Source: Microbacterium sp. (lineage in GTDB: Bacteria > Actinomycetota > Actinomycetes > Actinomycetales > Microbacteriaceae). Taken from it: a stretch of DNA of 64,000 nucleotides. The stretch is taken from positions 1-64,000 of the forward strand of contig JAITLM010000093.1 of the NCBI GenBank assembly GCA_031277885.1, read 5' to 3'. A program made the position numbers and the translations under genes. The notes beneath the pieces were generated by a model that saw only the letters and a program-made list of their open reading frames with translations, did not search any database and was not told where the DNA came from. Below, in pieces: positions 17,312-26,237 of the stretch (position 1 is the first letter of the stretch; every line of letters starts with the position of its first letter).

Positions 17312-18508
17312 GTGATCGTTTCCTCCGCCTCTGCGGCGCCCGTACGCAGAGCACGTGCGGCCCGCCCGATCCTGGCGCTCGCGGCGGGCGCGCTGCTCCT
17401 GATGCCGCTCGCGGTGGCCGCACCGGCGTACGCGGACGACTACCCCTCCTGGCAGGACGTGCAGAACGCGCAAGGCGATGAGCAGGCGACGCAGGATCAG
17501 ATCACGCGCATCAACGACGCACTCGCCACGGCGCAGCAGAAGGCGGCGGATGCCTCGACCGCGGCGATGAAGGCCAACCAGGCCGCGGACTCCGCCCGCG
17601 CCGACGCGCGCACCGCGGCACAGCGCGCGGACGAGCTGGGCGCGCAGGCCGCCACCGCGGAGCAGGCCGTGCAGCAGACGCACGAGCAGGTCGGTGCGGT
17701 CGCGGCCGGCCGCGCACGCACCGAGACCGCCGCGCCGCTCACCGTGCGTCTGTTCACCTCGGCGGATCCGGATCAGCTGCTCACGCGCCTCGGCGTGCTG
17801 CAGCAGCTCGACTCCACTTGGGCGCAGCTCGGCGAGCGGGCGATCGCGGCGCAGAACGTGGCCACCTCGCTGCAGGATCAGGCTCAGACCGCCCGCGCGG
17901 CGAGGGACGCGCTCGCGACCGCCGCGGAGGACGCGGCCCAGAAGGCGAAGGCCGCGGCGGACGCGGAAGCAGCCGCGGTCGCCGACCTGCAGGGCCATGT
18001 CACGACGCTGTACGCGCAGCTCGCGACCCTGAAGAACACCACGGCCGACGTCGAGCGCCGCTACCGGATCGGCCAGGAGGTCGCCGCACAGGCCGCGGCC
18101 CAGGCCGCAGCCGCAGCCCAGGCCGCTGCGAACGGCAGCGATGGCGGCGGGTCCGGTGGCGGCGGAGGCGGGAGCGACCTGGGCGGCGGCGGTGTGAACG
18201 TCGACCCCGCGGGCGCGCAGGCCTACGCCGCCGGTCAGCTCGGCAACTACGGATGGGGCCAGGACCAGTTCTCGTGCCTGTACCGGCTGTGGATGCAGGA
18301 ATCGAGCTGGCGTGCCGACGCGCTGAACCCCGACAGCGGCGCCTACGGGATCCCGCAGGCGCTCCCCGCCGACAAGCTGGCGGCGGCCGGGCCCGACTGG
18401 CGGACGAACGGCGACACCCAGATCGACTGGGGCCTCAGCTACATCCAGGGCCGCTACGGATCCCCGTGCGGCGCCTGGGCGCACGAGGTCGCGAACAACT
18501 GGTACTGA
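17312..18508 (+). CDS. Secreted coiled-coil protein with C-terminal lytic transglycosylase-like domain
   Basis: A 398-residue exported protein. A Sec signal peptide ends at AYA-DDYP (cleavage after residue 41). Residues about 50-255 are a long Ala/Gln-rich coiled coil resembling the N-termini of NlpC/P60 and RipA-type proteins. A Gly/Ser linker (about 265-290) leads to a SLT-like or aggregation-promoting-factor domain (CLYRLWMQESSWRADALNPDSGAYGIPQ), in which the E of MQESSW is the catalytic-acid candidate. It probably trims peptidoglycan during growth or division. GTG start; TAGCGT ends 6 bases upstream. Confidence 0.85.
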   Translation: MIVSSASAAPVRRARAARPILALAAGALLLMPLAVAAPAYADDYPSWQDVQNAQGDEQATQDQITRINDALATAQQKAADASTAAMKANQAADSARADARTAAQRADELGAQAATAEQAVQQTHEQVGAVAAGRARTETAAPLTVRLFTSADPDQLLTRLGVLQQLDSTWAQLGERAIAAQNVATSLQDQAQTARAARDALATAAEDAAQKAKAAADAEAAAVADLQGHVTTLYAQLATLKNTTADVERRYRIGQEVAAQAAAQAAAAAQAAANGSDGGGSGGGGGGSDLGGGGVNVDPAGAQAYAAGQLGNYGWGQDQFSCLYRLWMQESSWRADALNPDSGAYGIPQALPADKLAAAGPDWRTNGDTQIDWGLSYIQGRYGSPCGAWAHEVANNWY

Positions 18509-18510
18509 CG

Positions 18511-18548
18511 GGCACGGGGAGGGCGCTCGTCCGCGCCCTCCCCGTGCC
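18511..18548. terminator. Bidirectional terminator
   Basis: GGCACGGGGAGGGCGC and GCGCCCTCCCCGTGCC form a perfect 16-bp stem around TCGTCC. It separates the transglycosylase-like gene from the convergent dicarboxylate symporter. Confidence 0.85.
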
Positions 18549-18560
18549 GTCGATTCCCGA

Positions 18561-20015
18561 TCAGCCGCGCCCGGCGCGAACGCGGGCCCGCTCCTGCTTC
18601 GCGGCCATCTCGTCCACGGCGGCGCGGCCCAGCGTCTCCGTGCTGACCGGCTCCGCCGCGGACGCGCTCTGCGGCGCGGGAGGCGCATCGTGTCCGACGC
18701 CGTCCAGCGTCGACTCGTCGAACGGCCTCGCACCCGAGAGCACCTGACGCACCTGCTCCGCGTCGATCTGCTTCGTCCAGGTGCCGATGAGGATCGTGGC
18801 GACCGCGTTGCCGGTGAAGTTGGTCAGCGCACGCCCCTCGGACATGAAGCGGTCGATGCCCACGATCACGCCGACCCCGTTCACGAGGTCGGGACGATAC
18901 GCCTGCAGGCCGCCCGCCAGCGTCGCGAGCCCGGCGCCGGTGACGCCCGCGGCGCCCTTGCTCGCGATGATCATGAAGACGAGCAGGCCGATCTGCTCGA
19001 GGATCGACATCGGCTGGCCGAGACCCGTCGCGATGAACAGCGAGGCCATCGTCAGGTAGATCGCGGTGCCGTCGAGGTTGAACGAGTACCCGGTCGGCAC
19101 GGTGATGCCGACGACGGGCTTCGCCACTCCCAGGTGCTCCATCTTGGCGATCAGGCGGGGCAGCGCCGACTCGGACGACGAGGTGCCGACGATCAACAGG
19201 TACTCGCGCGCCAGGTACTTCATGAGCTGGAAGATGTTCACTCGTGCGACGAGCATCAGGATCCCGCCGAGCACCACCACGATGAAGACGATGCAGGTGA
19301 GGTAGAACGCGCCGAGGAGGATCCCGAGGCTCCAGATCGCGGCGACGCCGGTCTTGCCGACCACGGCCGCGATCGCGCCGAAGGCGCCGAGCGGGGCGAG
19401 CCACAGGATCATGCCGAGCACGCGGAACACGAGCGTCTGCAGGTGCTTGATCGCCGTCATGATGGGGGCGCCGCGCTCCCCCAGACCCTGCAGCGCGAAC
19501 CCGACGAGCAGGGCGATGAAGAGCACCTGCAGCACGCTCTCGCCGGTGAAGGCGCCGAAGAACGTGGCCGGGATGATGCCCAGGATGAAGTCCTGCGTCG
19601 TCTTCGCCTCGGTCGTCGCGGCCTGGTACGTCGCGCCGGCCATGTGCAGCCCCTCACCGGGGTGGATGATGTTCCCCACGATCAGGCCGATCGCGAGGGC
19701 GAACGTCGACATCACCATGAAGTAGACGAGCGCGAGCCCGCCGATCTTGCCGACCGTCGCCGCCTTCGCGATGGACCCGACGCCGATCACGATCGTGCAG
19801 AAGATGATCGGCGCGATCATCATCTTGATGAGGCTCACGAAGCCCTTGCCGACGGGCTCGAGACCCTGCGCGAACTGCGGGAACACGAGCCCCACCGCGA
19901 TCCCGAGACCCACGGCGATGAGCACCGACACATAGAGCCAGGTGTGCTTGTCCCAGGAGTTCTTGCCGCGGCGCCAATCGTGCCGCGGGAGAGTGAAACC
20001 TTCGGTGAGAGCCAT
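18561..20015 (-). CDS. dctA: C4-dicarboxylate/proton (sodium) symporter, DctA type
   Basis: A secondary transporter of the DAACS family, 484 residues, importing succinate, fumarate or malate. Visible are PIIFCTIVIGVGSIAK, the serine-rich re-entrant loop LIVGTSSSESALPRLI and the substrate-site block GYSFNLDGTAIYLTMASLFIA. A roughly 55-residue hydrophilic tail extends past the last helix. GGAGG lies 5 bases before the ATG at 20015; the ATG at 20018 is too close to it. The divergent gene pair is a CitA/DcuS-type kinase and its regulator, which should control it. The exact substrate is inferred from that context. Confidence 0.92.
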   Translation of the reverse strand: MALTEGFTLPRHDWRRGKNSWDKHTWLYVSVLIAVGLGIAVGLVFPQFAQGLEPVGKGFVSLIKMMIAPIIFCTIVIGVGSIAKAATVGKIGGLALVYFMVMSTFALAIGLIVGNIIHPGEGLHMAGATYQAATTEAKTTQDFILGIIPATFFGAFTGESVLQVLFIALLVGFALQGLGERGAPIMTAIKHLQTLVFRVLGMILWLAPLGAFGAIAAVVGKTGVAAIWSLGILLGAFYLTCIVFIVVVLGGILMLVARVNIFQLMKYLAREYLLIVGTSSSESALPRLIAKMEHLGVAKPVVGITVPTGYSFNLDGTAIYLTMASLFIATGLGQPMSILEQIGLLVFMIIASKGAAGVTGAGLATLAGGLQAYRPDLVNGVGVIVGIDRFMSEGRALTNFTGNAVATILIGTWTKQIDAEQVRQVLSGARPFDESTLDGVGHDAPPAPQSASAAEPVSTETLGRAAVDEMAAKQERARVRAGRG

Positions 20016-20106
20016 CATCGCCTCCGCTGAGTGAACCGGACGCCCGCACCACTGCGGGCGGGCCGTGCCGACCAGCGTGCGGATCCACGGCACTGCGCGG
20101 CGAGTT

Positions 20107-20125
20107 CTGGTCGTATTGAAACCAG
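20107..20125. promoter_or_regulatory. Weak inverted repeat in the dctA/kinase divergent promoter
   Basis: CTGGT and ACCAG are separated by 9 bases (CTGGTCGTATTGAAACCAG) in the 180-bp space between dctA and the kinase gene. It is the only AT-richer dyad there and could be the binding site of the response regulator. Evidence is thin. Confidence 0.3.
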
Positions 20126-20195
20126 CACGGATCCCTTCCGGGCCGCCGCTCGCCGCAGGAGCTCGCGCATACTGGCTGAGGAGGTCCGATCGGCG

Positions 20196-21491
20196 ATGGC
20201 GACGACAAGACGCGGCGGGGTGCGCAGTGCGGCATCACGGGTGTTCGCGCTGCTGATCGGATCCGTCCTGCTGATCGGCGCCGCGATCGGGGCGTTCCTC
20301 ACCTGGGAGGCGCAGACCTCGGCGCGGCAGGAGGCCGAGCACGTCACCGCGGCGATCGCGCACGCGCTCTCGGCGGCTCCCGCGATCGAGGCCGCCGTGA
20401 CCGCGACCGACCGCCGGTCGGCCGAGGAGGATCTGCGCGCGTACGTCGAGTCCGTGCGCACCGGGGCGGGGCTCGACTTCATCACCGTCATGGACCGCGA
20501 CAGCGTGCGCCTCACGCACCCTGATCCGGCGCGCATCGGCGAGAGGTATCTCGGCACGATCCCCGCCGATGGTCGCACCCTCACCGAGCAGTACACGGGC
20601 ACGCTCGGCCCGTCCGTGCGCACGATCGCCCCCGTGCACGACGCGAGCGGCGCGGTCGTCGGCTGGGTGTCGGCGGGCGTGACGGTGGAATCGCTCGCCG
20701 GGGCGCTGCTGCGGCGCCTGCCCGTGATCGTGCTGCTGTCCCTCGCCGTCGTGGCGCTGGGCGCGATCGGTGCGGTGCTCGCACGGCTTGCGACGCGGCG
20801 CATCACCGGCGATCTGGACGCCCGCGACGTACGCGAGGCCGTGGCCGGATACGAGTCGGTGCGCACCCTCGGCGAGGCGCTGCGGGCGCAGACGCACGAG
20901 CACGGCAATCGCCTGCACACCGCCCTGTCGCTGCTGGAGCTCGACCGGCGCGACGAGGCGATCGCACTGCTGTCCGAATCGTCCCTGCAGAGCCAGTCCG
21001 TGATCGACCAGATGACGCTCCGCGACGGGGATCCGACGCTCGGCGCACTGCTGCTGGGCAAGGCCTCGCAGGCGAAGGAGCGGGGCGTGCGCTGGCAGGT
21101 GCACGTGGATCCCGCCGCTCCCCGCGCGGACCTGACCCCGGTCGATGCGGTCGCCGTGGTCGGCAACCTCATCGACAACGCGCTCGACGCCGCGCCTCAG
21201 GCCGGGACGGGCGCCGACCGCTGGGTGCGGGTCGACGTGACAGGGGCGGACGGCGGCGCGGTCACGATCACGGTCTCGGACGGCGGTCCCGGAATACCCG
21301 CGGACGTCCGCGAGCAGATCTTCGAGCACGGCTTCTCCACCAAACCGAGCGACCGCTCCGGTCGGGGCGTCGGACTCGCCCTCGTGCGCGACATCGTGAC
21401 GGCCGCGGGCGGCAGCATCGAGCTGTCCGCCGACCCGACCGCGTTCCGGGTCACGCTGCCCGGCGTCCGTGCCGAGAGGAGGACCGGATGA
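20196..21491 (+). CDS. Sensor histidine kinase, CitA/DcuS/DctB type
   Basis: A 431-residue membrane kinase. TM1 is near 16-36, an extracytoplasmic PAS-like sensor spans 37-170, and TM2 is near 173-197. The DHp helix is of the SpoB/CitA kind, HEHGNRLHTALSLL, with H234 as phosphate acceptor. The ATPase has N-box NLIDNALDA (324-332) and DGGPGIP. The sensor block LDFITVMDRDSVRLTHPDP matches the dicarboxylate/citrate-sensing group. No cytoplasmic PAS domain is visible, which makes it shorter than DcuS. It overlaps the response regulator by ATGA. AGGAGG lies 11 bases before the ATG. Confidence 0.92.
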   Translation: MATTRRGGVRSAASRVFALLIGSVLLIGAAIGAFLTWEAQTSARQEAEHVTAAIAHALSAAPAIEAAVTATDRRSAEEDLRAYVESVRTGAGLDFITVMDRDSVRLTHPDPARIGERYLGTIPADGRTLTEQYTGTLGPSVRTIAPVHDASGAVVGWVSAGVTVESLAGALLRRLPVIVLLSLAVVALGAIGAVLARLATRRITGDLDARDVREAVAGYESVRTLGEALRAQTHEHGNRLHTALSLLELDRRDEAIALLSESSLQSQSVIDQMTLRDGDPTLGALLLGKASQAKERGVRWQVHVDPAAPRADLTPVDAVAVVGNLIDNALDAAPQAGTGADRWVRVDVTGADGGAVTITVSDGGPGIPADVREQIFEHGFSTKPSDRSGRGVGLALVRDIVTAAGGSIELSADPTAFRVTLPGVRAERRTG

Positions 21492-22180
21492 TCGGCGTCC
21501 TGCTCGTGGACGACGACCCGCTCACGCTCGAACTGCACGCGGCGTACATCGCGCGGCTCGAGGGGTTCGAGGTCGTCGGCGAGTGCACCGGCGTCCGAGC
21601 CGCACTCGGCGCGCTCGCCGCGGAGGCGGAGCGGATCGACCTGGTGCTGCTGGATCTCACGATGCCCGACGGCTCCGGCATCGACGTACTGCGGCGCATC
21701 CGCGGCGCCGGCAGCGCGATCGACGTGATCGCCGTGACCAGCGTGCGCGACGTCGAGGCGGTGCGGCGGATGTCGGCCCTGGGCGTCGCCCAGTACCTGC
21801 TCAAACCGTTCCCCTTCGCCGTCTTCCGCGAACGCCTGCTGCAGTTCCGCGACCGGCACGACCGCGCGGCGGCACTCGCGGGCGCCGCCAGCCAGGAGGA
21901 GATCGATGCACTGATCGGGGGCCCCGCGACAGGCGCGATCGCCCTCCCGAAGGGGCTCTCCCCCGAGACGCTGCAGACGGTGACCGCGGTGCTGCGCGCG
22001 CACGGCGATCTCTCCGCCGCGGAGGCCGCGCCGCTCGTCGGCGTCTCCCGGGTCACCGCTCGGCGCTACCTGGAGCACCTCGTCGCCCAGCAGGTCGCGA
22101 TCCGCGCCCCGCGCTACGGCGCTCCGGGCCGCCCGGAGACGGCCTACCGGTTGGCCGGTGCGACCACGGCTCCGGGCTGA
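21488..22180 (+). CDS. Response regulator, CitB/DcuR type
   Basis: A 230-residue regulator. The receiver domain has the acidic pair D8/D9, phosphoacceptor D56 (LLLDLTMP) and K106 (LLKPF). The C-terminal helix-turn-helix (SPETLQTVTAVLRAHGDLSAAEAAPLVGVSR...RRYLEHL) is the short winged type of the CitB/DcuR group. It is the partner of the overlapping kinase and probably activates the divergent dctA when dicarboxylate is sensed outside. Confidence 0.92.
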   Translation: MIGVLLVDDDPLTLELHAAYIARLEGFEVVGECTGVRAALGALAAEAERIDLVLLDLTMPDGSGIDVLRRIRGAGSAIDVIAVTSVRDVEAVRRMSALGVAQYLLKPFPFAVFRERLLQFRDRHDRAAALAGAASQEEIDALIGGPATGAIALPKGLSPETLQTVTAVLRAHGDLSAAEAAPLVGVSRVTARRYLEHLVAQQVAIRAPRYGAPGRPETAYRLAGATTAPG

Positions 22181-22245
22181 CGGCCCGCCCTCGCGCAGGC
22201 TCGTTCCGTGGTCGGCGCGTCCTCCGTGCGGTGATAGCGTCGTCC

Positions 22246-22385
22246 TGTCCTCAGGGCGGGGTGAAAGTCCCCACCGGCGGTGTCGCGGCATGTCCGCGCG
22301 AGCCCGCGAACGGTCCCCATGGCGGGGACCGCCGATCCGGTGCGATTCCGGAGCCGACGGTCACAGTCCGGATGAGAGAGGACAG
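22246..22385 (+). promoter_or_regulatory. FMN riboswitch (RFN element)
   Basis: All conserved RFN blocks are present: TCAGGGCGGGGTGAAAGTCC, CACCGGCGGT, GAGCCCGCGAAC, then GGTGCGATTCCGGAGCCGAC, GGTCACAGTCCGGATGAGA and the closing GAGGAC. Binding of FMN by this RNA lowers expression of riboflavin genes. It sits 15 bases before the ribH start, so control is probably by hiding the ribosome site (AGAAGGAGCAG at its 3' edge). Confidence 0.95.
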
Positions 22386-22400
22386 AAGGAGCAGTCCACC

Positions 22401-22835
22401 ATGCCCAGAATCGCCATCGTCGCCGCGCAGTGGCACGCCGAGATCGTCGAACAGGCCGTTTCCGCCTTCCTCGAGCGTCTCGCCGAGCTCGGCATCGACC
22501 AGGTCGACGTGTACCGCGTGCCCGGAGCGTTCGAGATCCCGCTGCACGCCCAGCGCCTGGCGCGCACCGGCCGCTACGAGGCCATCGCCACGAGCGCGCT
22601 CGTCGTCGACGGCGGGATCTACCGGCACGACTTCGTCGCGGGATCCGTCGTCGACGCGCTCATGCGCGTGCAGTTGGAGACCGACGTGCCGGTGTTCTCC
22701 GCGGTGCTCACGCCGCACCACTTCCACGAGCACGACGAGCACCAGGACTACTTCCGGCGTCACTTCTCCGTGAAGGGCCGCGAACTCGCCGAGGCCGTAT
22801 CGGCCACGGTGCAGAGCCTCGCCGCGATCGGCTGA
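22401..22835 (+). CDS. ribH: 6,7-dimethyl-8-ribityllumazine synthase, type II (RibH2-like)
   Basis: Condenses the ribityl-aminouracil with dihydroxybutanone phosphate in the penultimate step of riboflavin synthesis. It is 144 residues. The opening RIAIVAAQWHAEIVEQA, the block VVDGGIYRHDFVAGSVVDALMRVQLET and HHFHEHDEHQDYF match the RibH2 lineage known from Brucella and Mesorhizobium, not the RibH1 form that normally sits in ribBAH operons. No other rib gene is nearby; it is a single-gene unit under its own FMN riboswitch. A second, housekeeping ribH elsewhere in the genome is likely but not visible here. Confidence 0.9.
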   Translation: MPRIAIVAAQWHAEIVEQAVSAFLERLAELGIDQVDVYRVPGAFEIPLHAQRLARTGRYEAIATSALVVDGGIYRHDFVAGSVVDALMRVQLETDVPVFSAVLTPHHFHEHDEHQDYFRRHFSVKGRELAEAVSATVQSLAAIG

Positions 22836-22869
22836 CCGACCCGCGAGGCCCCGCACGAAGCACGTCGCC

Positions 22870-22904
22870 GTTGCCGAGTCCGCCGTCGCCGCGGACTCGG
22901 CAAC
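22870..22904. terminator. Perfect 14-bp hairpin between convergent genes
   Basis: GTTGCCGAGTCCGC and GCGGACTCGGCAAC pair perfectly around CGTCGCC. It lies between ribH and the convergent flavin oxidase gene. There is no T-tract, so it may be a terminator or a REP-like element. Confidence 0.6.
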
Positions 22905-22911
22905 ACCGCGC

Positions 22912-24264
22912 TCAGCGCGGCAGGCGCCCTTCGTGCAGCACGCCGTCGGGATCGACGCTCGCGCGCACCGCACGCAGCCGGTCGATGTCAGACGCCGCGG
23001 CGCACCGCTCGAGTGTCTGCCCTGGGGTGAGGAACGTCGGGATCGTCCGCGCGGCCGCCGCCGGGGCGAGCAGCTCGAGGAGGCCCGCGATGCTCGCCTC
23101 ACCGGGCTCGGACGGCGCTCCCGGGAAGTTCGGCACGAGCGCGTGCAGGAGCCAGCCGGCCGAAGCCAGTGAGGCGAAGCCGGAACGGCGCGGGGCGTCG
23201 AGCGCTCCGCCCAGCATGCGCAGATCGATCCCGATGATCGTCGACTGCGCAGGAGCCTGACGGAAGTCGACGAGCGCGTCGATCGTGGCGTCGTCGAGCC
23301 CGTCGAGAGCGAGCGACGCGCCGCGCCCCGCGGTCGGTTCGGTCGGCTCCCCCGACGCCGCCGCGAGAGCCGCCGGCGACGTCGCCCCGGCGGTCTCCCG
23401 CCGCACGGCGCCGGCGCGCCGCACGCCGTCGAGGAGCGCGTCGGCGGCGCCGTCTGCGGACAGCGCCTGGACCGTCAGGAAGCTCTTCCCGCGGATCGCC
23501 TCGGGCAGCATCGGCGCATCGGGCATGCGCATCGAGCTCGTGAACACGTTGAGCGTCGACGGCGCGACCGCGGAGAGGTCCCGCACGGCGCGGATCACCG
23601 CGGCGGAATCGGCCGCGTCGAACGTCAGGGAGGCGCCCCACTGCGCCGGGGCGCGGACGAGGTCGATCTCGAGCGCGGTGACGATCCCCACGACCCCGCC
23701 CGCGCCGCGCAGCGCCCACATCGCGTCGCGGTCGCTGTCGTCGTCGATGCGCTCGTGCGTGCCGTCGGGTCGCAGCACCCACGCGGCGCGCAGATTGTCG
23801 GAGCCGAGGCCCGCCGTTCGGCTGAACCACGAGTGCCCGCCGCCGAGTGTGTAGCCCGCGACCGAGACGACGGGGCTCGTGCCCGCCGGGGCCGCCCACC
23901 CGGTTCCTTCCAGCGCGTCGACGACGGCGCCCCAGCGCACGCCGCTGCCGACCACGACGACACCGGCCGCGAGGTCGACGTCGAGGCGGTCGAACGCCGC
24001 CGTCCGCACGATCACGGCGCCGGCGAGGTCGTCGGAGGCGCCGTGGCCGCTCGGCTGCACCGCGATCGGCGTTCCGGCCTCGCGCGCGGCGGTGAGGATC
24101 AGGCGCAGATCGTCGAGACCGGCAGGGGTGGCGACCGCCGCGGGGAGCTGGTCGATCGCGAGGTTCCATGGGCGACGGGCGGCATCGAAGCCTTCGTCGG
24201 AGGGGAGCAGAAGCGTTCCGTCCAGCGCACGGTCGAGGGTGTCGAAGGCAGAGAGAAGGGGCAT
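22912..24264 (-). CDS. FAD-linked oxidase of the BBE/p-cresol methylhydroxylase fold
   Basis: A 450-residue flavoprotein. The N-terminal PCMH-type FAD domain shows LDDLRLILTAAREAGTPIAVQPSGHGASDD (about 49-78), with the histidine of PSGHG in the place used for covalent FAD attachment, and SVAGYTLGGGHSWFSRTAGL (about 134-153). The C-terminal half is the substrate/BBE-like region, ending in a region similar to the usual YxN block but diverged. It probably oxidises an alcohol, sugar or amine with oxygen. No export signal is seen. TAGGGT ends 6 bases before the ATG, suggesting a leaderless transcript. Confidence 0.83.
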   Translation of the reverse strand: MPLLSAFDTLDRALDGTLLLPSDEGFDAARRPWNLAIDQLPAAVATPAGLDDLRLILTAAREAGTPIAVQPSGHGASDDLAGAVIVRTAAFDRLDVDLAAGVVVVGSGVRWGAVVDALEGTGWAAPAGTSPVVSVAGYTLGGGHSWFSRTAGLGSDNLRAAWVLRPDGTHERIDDDSDRDAMWALRGAGGVVGIVTALEIDLVRAPAQWGASLTFDAADSAAVIRAVRDLSAVAPSTLNVFTSSMRMPDAPMLPEAIRGKSFLTVQALSADGAADALLDGVRRAGAVRRETAGATSPAALAAASGEPTEPTAGRGASLALDGLDDATIDALVDFRQAPAQSTIIGIDLRMLGGALDAPRRSGFASLASAGWLLHALVPNFPGAPSEPGEASIAGLLELLAPAAAARTIPTFLTPGQTLERCAAASDIDRLRAVRASVDPDGVLHEGRLPR

Positions 24265-24329
24265 GACGCCACCCTAGGATGCCCCACGGACATTCCCTGC
24301 GGCGTCACGCCCCTGAGCGCGAGCCGTGC

Positions 24330-24974
24330 TCACTCCCCCGCGAGGCCGCCCAGCAGGTGCCCGAACGAACGTCCTTCGCCGAGGTAGTTGCCCGGGTCGA
24401 AGGGATCCTTGTCTGCCGCCGGCTCGCGCCGGGCCATCGCCTCGGCGAGCTCGCGCGCCCCGCGCTCCACCCGCGTGCTGAGCGGCGCCACCTCGTCGGC
24501 GTTGGCCCCCCAGTCGCTCGAGGCCGCGAAGACGCCCGTGGGGACCGGCTCCGCGTGCAGGTAGGTGAACAGCGGACGGATGGCGTAGTCGATCGCGAGC
24601 GAGTGCCGCGCCGTGCCCGCGTTCGCCCCGATCAGGACCGGCTTGCCGGTGAGCGCGTCCGGGTCGAGCACGTCGATGAACGACTTGAACAGGCCGGAAT
24701 AGCTGGTGGAGAAGATCGGCGTGACGGCGATCAGGCCGTCGGCCGAGATCACCGTGTTGATCGCCGAGTCCAGCGCCGGCGGCGCGAAGCCCGTGAGCAG
24801 GTTGTTCGTGATGTCGTGCGCGAGGTCGCGCAGCTCGATCACGTCGACGCTGACCTCGGAGCCGAGCTCGGTGAGCCGGTGCGCGGTCTCCGCGGCGAGG
24901 CGGTCGGCGAGCATGCGCGTGGACGAGGGGTTGCTGAGCCCCGCGGAGATCACCGCGATGCGACGCGCGCCCAT
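24330..24974 (-). CDS. NAD(P)H-dependent FMN reductase, CE1759 type
   Basis: A 214-residue flavodoxin-like reductase. RIAVISAGLSNPSSTRMLADRLA (5-27) is the FMN phosphate loop, and TPIFSTSYSGLFKSFIDVLDP follows the NADPH_dep_FMN_red pattern. It starts 1 base after the stop of the LLM-class oxidoreductase and should supply that enzyme with reduced FMN. This LLM plus CE1759 reductase pairing is conserved in actinobacteria. The physiological substrate of the pair is unknown. Confidence 0.88.
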   Translation of the reverse strand: MGARRIAVISAGLSNPSSTRMLADRLAAETAHRLTELGSEVSVDVIELRDLAHDITNNLLTGFAPPALDSAINTVISADGLIAVTPIFSTSYSGLFKSFIDVLDPDALTGKPVLIGANAGTARHSLAIDYAIRPLFTYLHAEPVPTGVFAASSDWGANADEVAPLSTRVERGARELAEAMARREPAADKDPFDPGNYLGEGRSFGHLLGGLAGE

Positions 24975-24975
24975 C

Positions 24976-26217
24976 TCAGTTCGCCCCCTTCGTGGCCGCA
25001 GCGCCGAAGGACGAGCCCGCCGCGGCCGGGACCGCACCGCCGTCCTGGTAGGGCGAGCCCGCGGTGAGGTTGTCCCCGCGGTTCGCGCCGGGGCGCGCCT
25101 CGCGCGAGGGTCCGTCGCCGTACACGGCCTTGACGCGCGCGGCGTGCGTCGGCGCGTCCGGCACCGTGGCGGGACGGTTCTGCGCCAGCTCCTTGCGGAG
25201 CACCGGCACGACCTCGCCTCCCAGCAGGTCGATCTGCTCGAGCACGATCTTCAGCGGCAGGCCGGCGTGGTCCATGAGGAACAGCTGGCGCTGGTAGTCG
25301 CCGTAGTGGTCGCGCATCGCGGCGTAGCGGTCGATGACCTGCTGCGGGGATCCGACCGTGAGCGGCGTCATCTCCGTGAAGTCCTCCATCGACGGGCCGT
25401 GGCCGTAGACCGGGGCGTTGTCGAAGTAGGGACGGAACTCGTTCACCGCATCCTGCGAGTTCGGGCGGATGAACGCCTGCCCGCCGAGCCCGACGATCGC
25501 CTGCTCCGGCGTGCCGTGACCGTAGTGCGCGAAGCGCTGCCGGTACAGCTCGATCAGGCGCTGGTAGTGCTCCTTCGGCCAGAAGATGTTGTTCGCGAAG
25601 AATCCGTCGCCGTAGTAGGCCGCCTGCTCGGCGATCTCGGGGGTGCGGATGGATCCGTGCCACACGAACGGCGCGACGCCGTCGAGGGGGCGCGGCGTGG
25701 ACGTGAAGCCCTGGAGCGAGGTGCGGAACTTGCCCTCCCAGTCCACGACGTCGTTCGTCCACAGCTCGTGCAGGAGCGCGTAGTTCTCGATCGCGAGCGG
25801 CAGGCCCTGGCGGATGTCCTTGCCGAACCAGGGGTAGACCGGGCCGGTGTTGCCGCGGCCCATCATGAGGTCCATGCGGCCGCCGGACACGTGCTGCAGC
25901 ATCGCGTAGTCCTCGGCGATCTTCACCGGGTCGTTCGTGGTGATGAGCGTCGTGGAGGTCGAGACGATCAGGCGCTCGGTCTGCGCGGCGAGTGCGGCGA
26001 GGAACGTCGTCGGGCTGGACGACCAGAACGGCGGGTTGTGGTGCTCGCCGATCGCGAAGACGTCGAGACCGACCTCTTCCGCGTGCTTGGCGATCGTGAG
26101 GGTGTTCTGGATCCGCTCGCGCTCGCTCGGGGTCTCCCCCGTGACCGGGTTGCGGGTGATGTCGCTGACCGACATGAGGCCGAACTGCATGCCCGACCAG
26201 GTGCTCGACTCGCTCAC
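24976..26217 (-). CDS. LLM-class flavin-dependent oxidoreductase (luciferase-like)
   Basis: A 413-residue bacterial-luciferase-fold monooxygenase. Motifs include MQFGLMSVSDIT at the N-terminus, the family block GLDVFAIGEHHNPPFWSSSPTTFL, and SGGRMDLMMGRGNTGPVYPWFG. It receives FMNH2 from the reductase encoded 1 base downstream. The tail (about 370-413) is low-complexity Gly/Ala/Asn-rich. The start is a GTG at 26217 preceded by AAGGAGA at 6 bases. A palindrome TATTCACTTGAATA lies about 22 bases upstream of the start and recurs before the YceI gene, suggesting a shared repressor. Confidence 0.9.
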   Translation of the reverse strand: MSESSTWSGMQFGLMSVSDITRNPVTGETPSERERIQNTLTIAKHAEEVGLDVFAIGEHHNPPFWSSSPTTFLAALAAQTERLIVSTSTTLITTNDPVKIAEDYAMLQHVSGGRMDLMMGRGNTGPVYPWFGKDIRQGLPLAIENYALLHELWTNDVVDWEGKFRTSLQGFTSTPRPLDGVAPFVWHGSIRTPEIAEQAAYYGDGFFANNIFWPKEHYQRLIELYRQRFAHYGHGTPEQAIVGLGGQAFIRPNSQDAVNEFRPYFDNAPVYGHGPSMEDFTEMTPLTVGSPQQVIDRYAAMRDHYGDYQRQLFLMDHAGLPLKIVLEQIDLLGGEVVPVLRKELAQNRPATVPDAPTHAARVKAVYGDGPSREARPGANRGDNLTAGSPYQDGGAVPAAAGSSFGAAATKGAN

Positions 26218-26237
26218 TGCTGTCTCCTTCAGATTTC

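Noticed and set aside
20015..20018. Using the first of two adjacent ATGs as the dctA start
   Set aside because: GGAGG lies only 2 bases before the first ATG but 5 before the second, so the second is the better initiator; the difference is one residue.
18690..20030. Plus-strand open frame opposite dctA
   Set aside because: Composition of an antisense frame (His/Asp/Glu/Arg-rich), no domains, and it would span the divergent promoter.
22870..22904. Counting this hairpin as a third 19-bp-spaced repeat element
   Set aside because: It has one inverted pair only, without the second direct unit; a convergent terminator is sufficient explanation.
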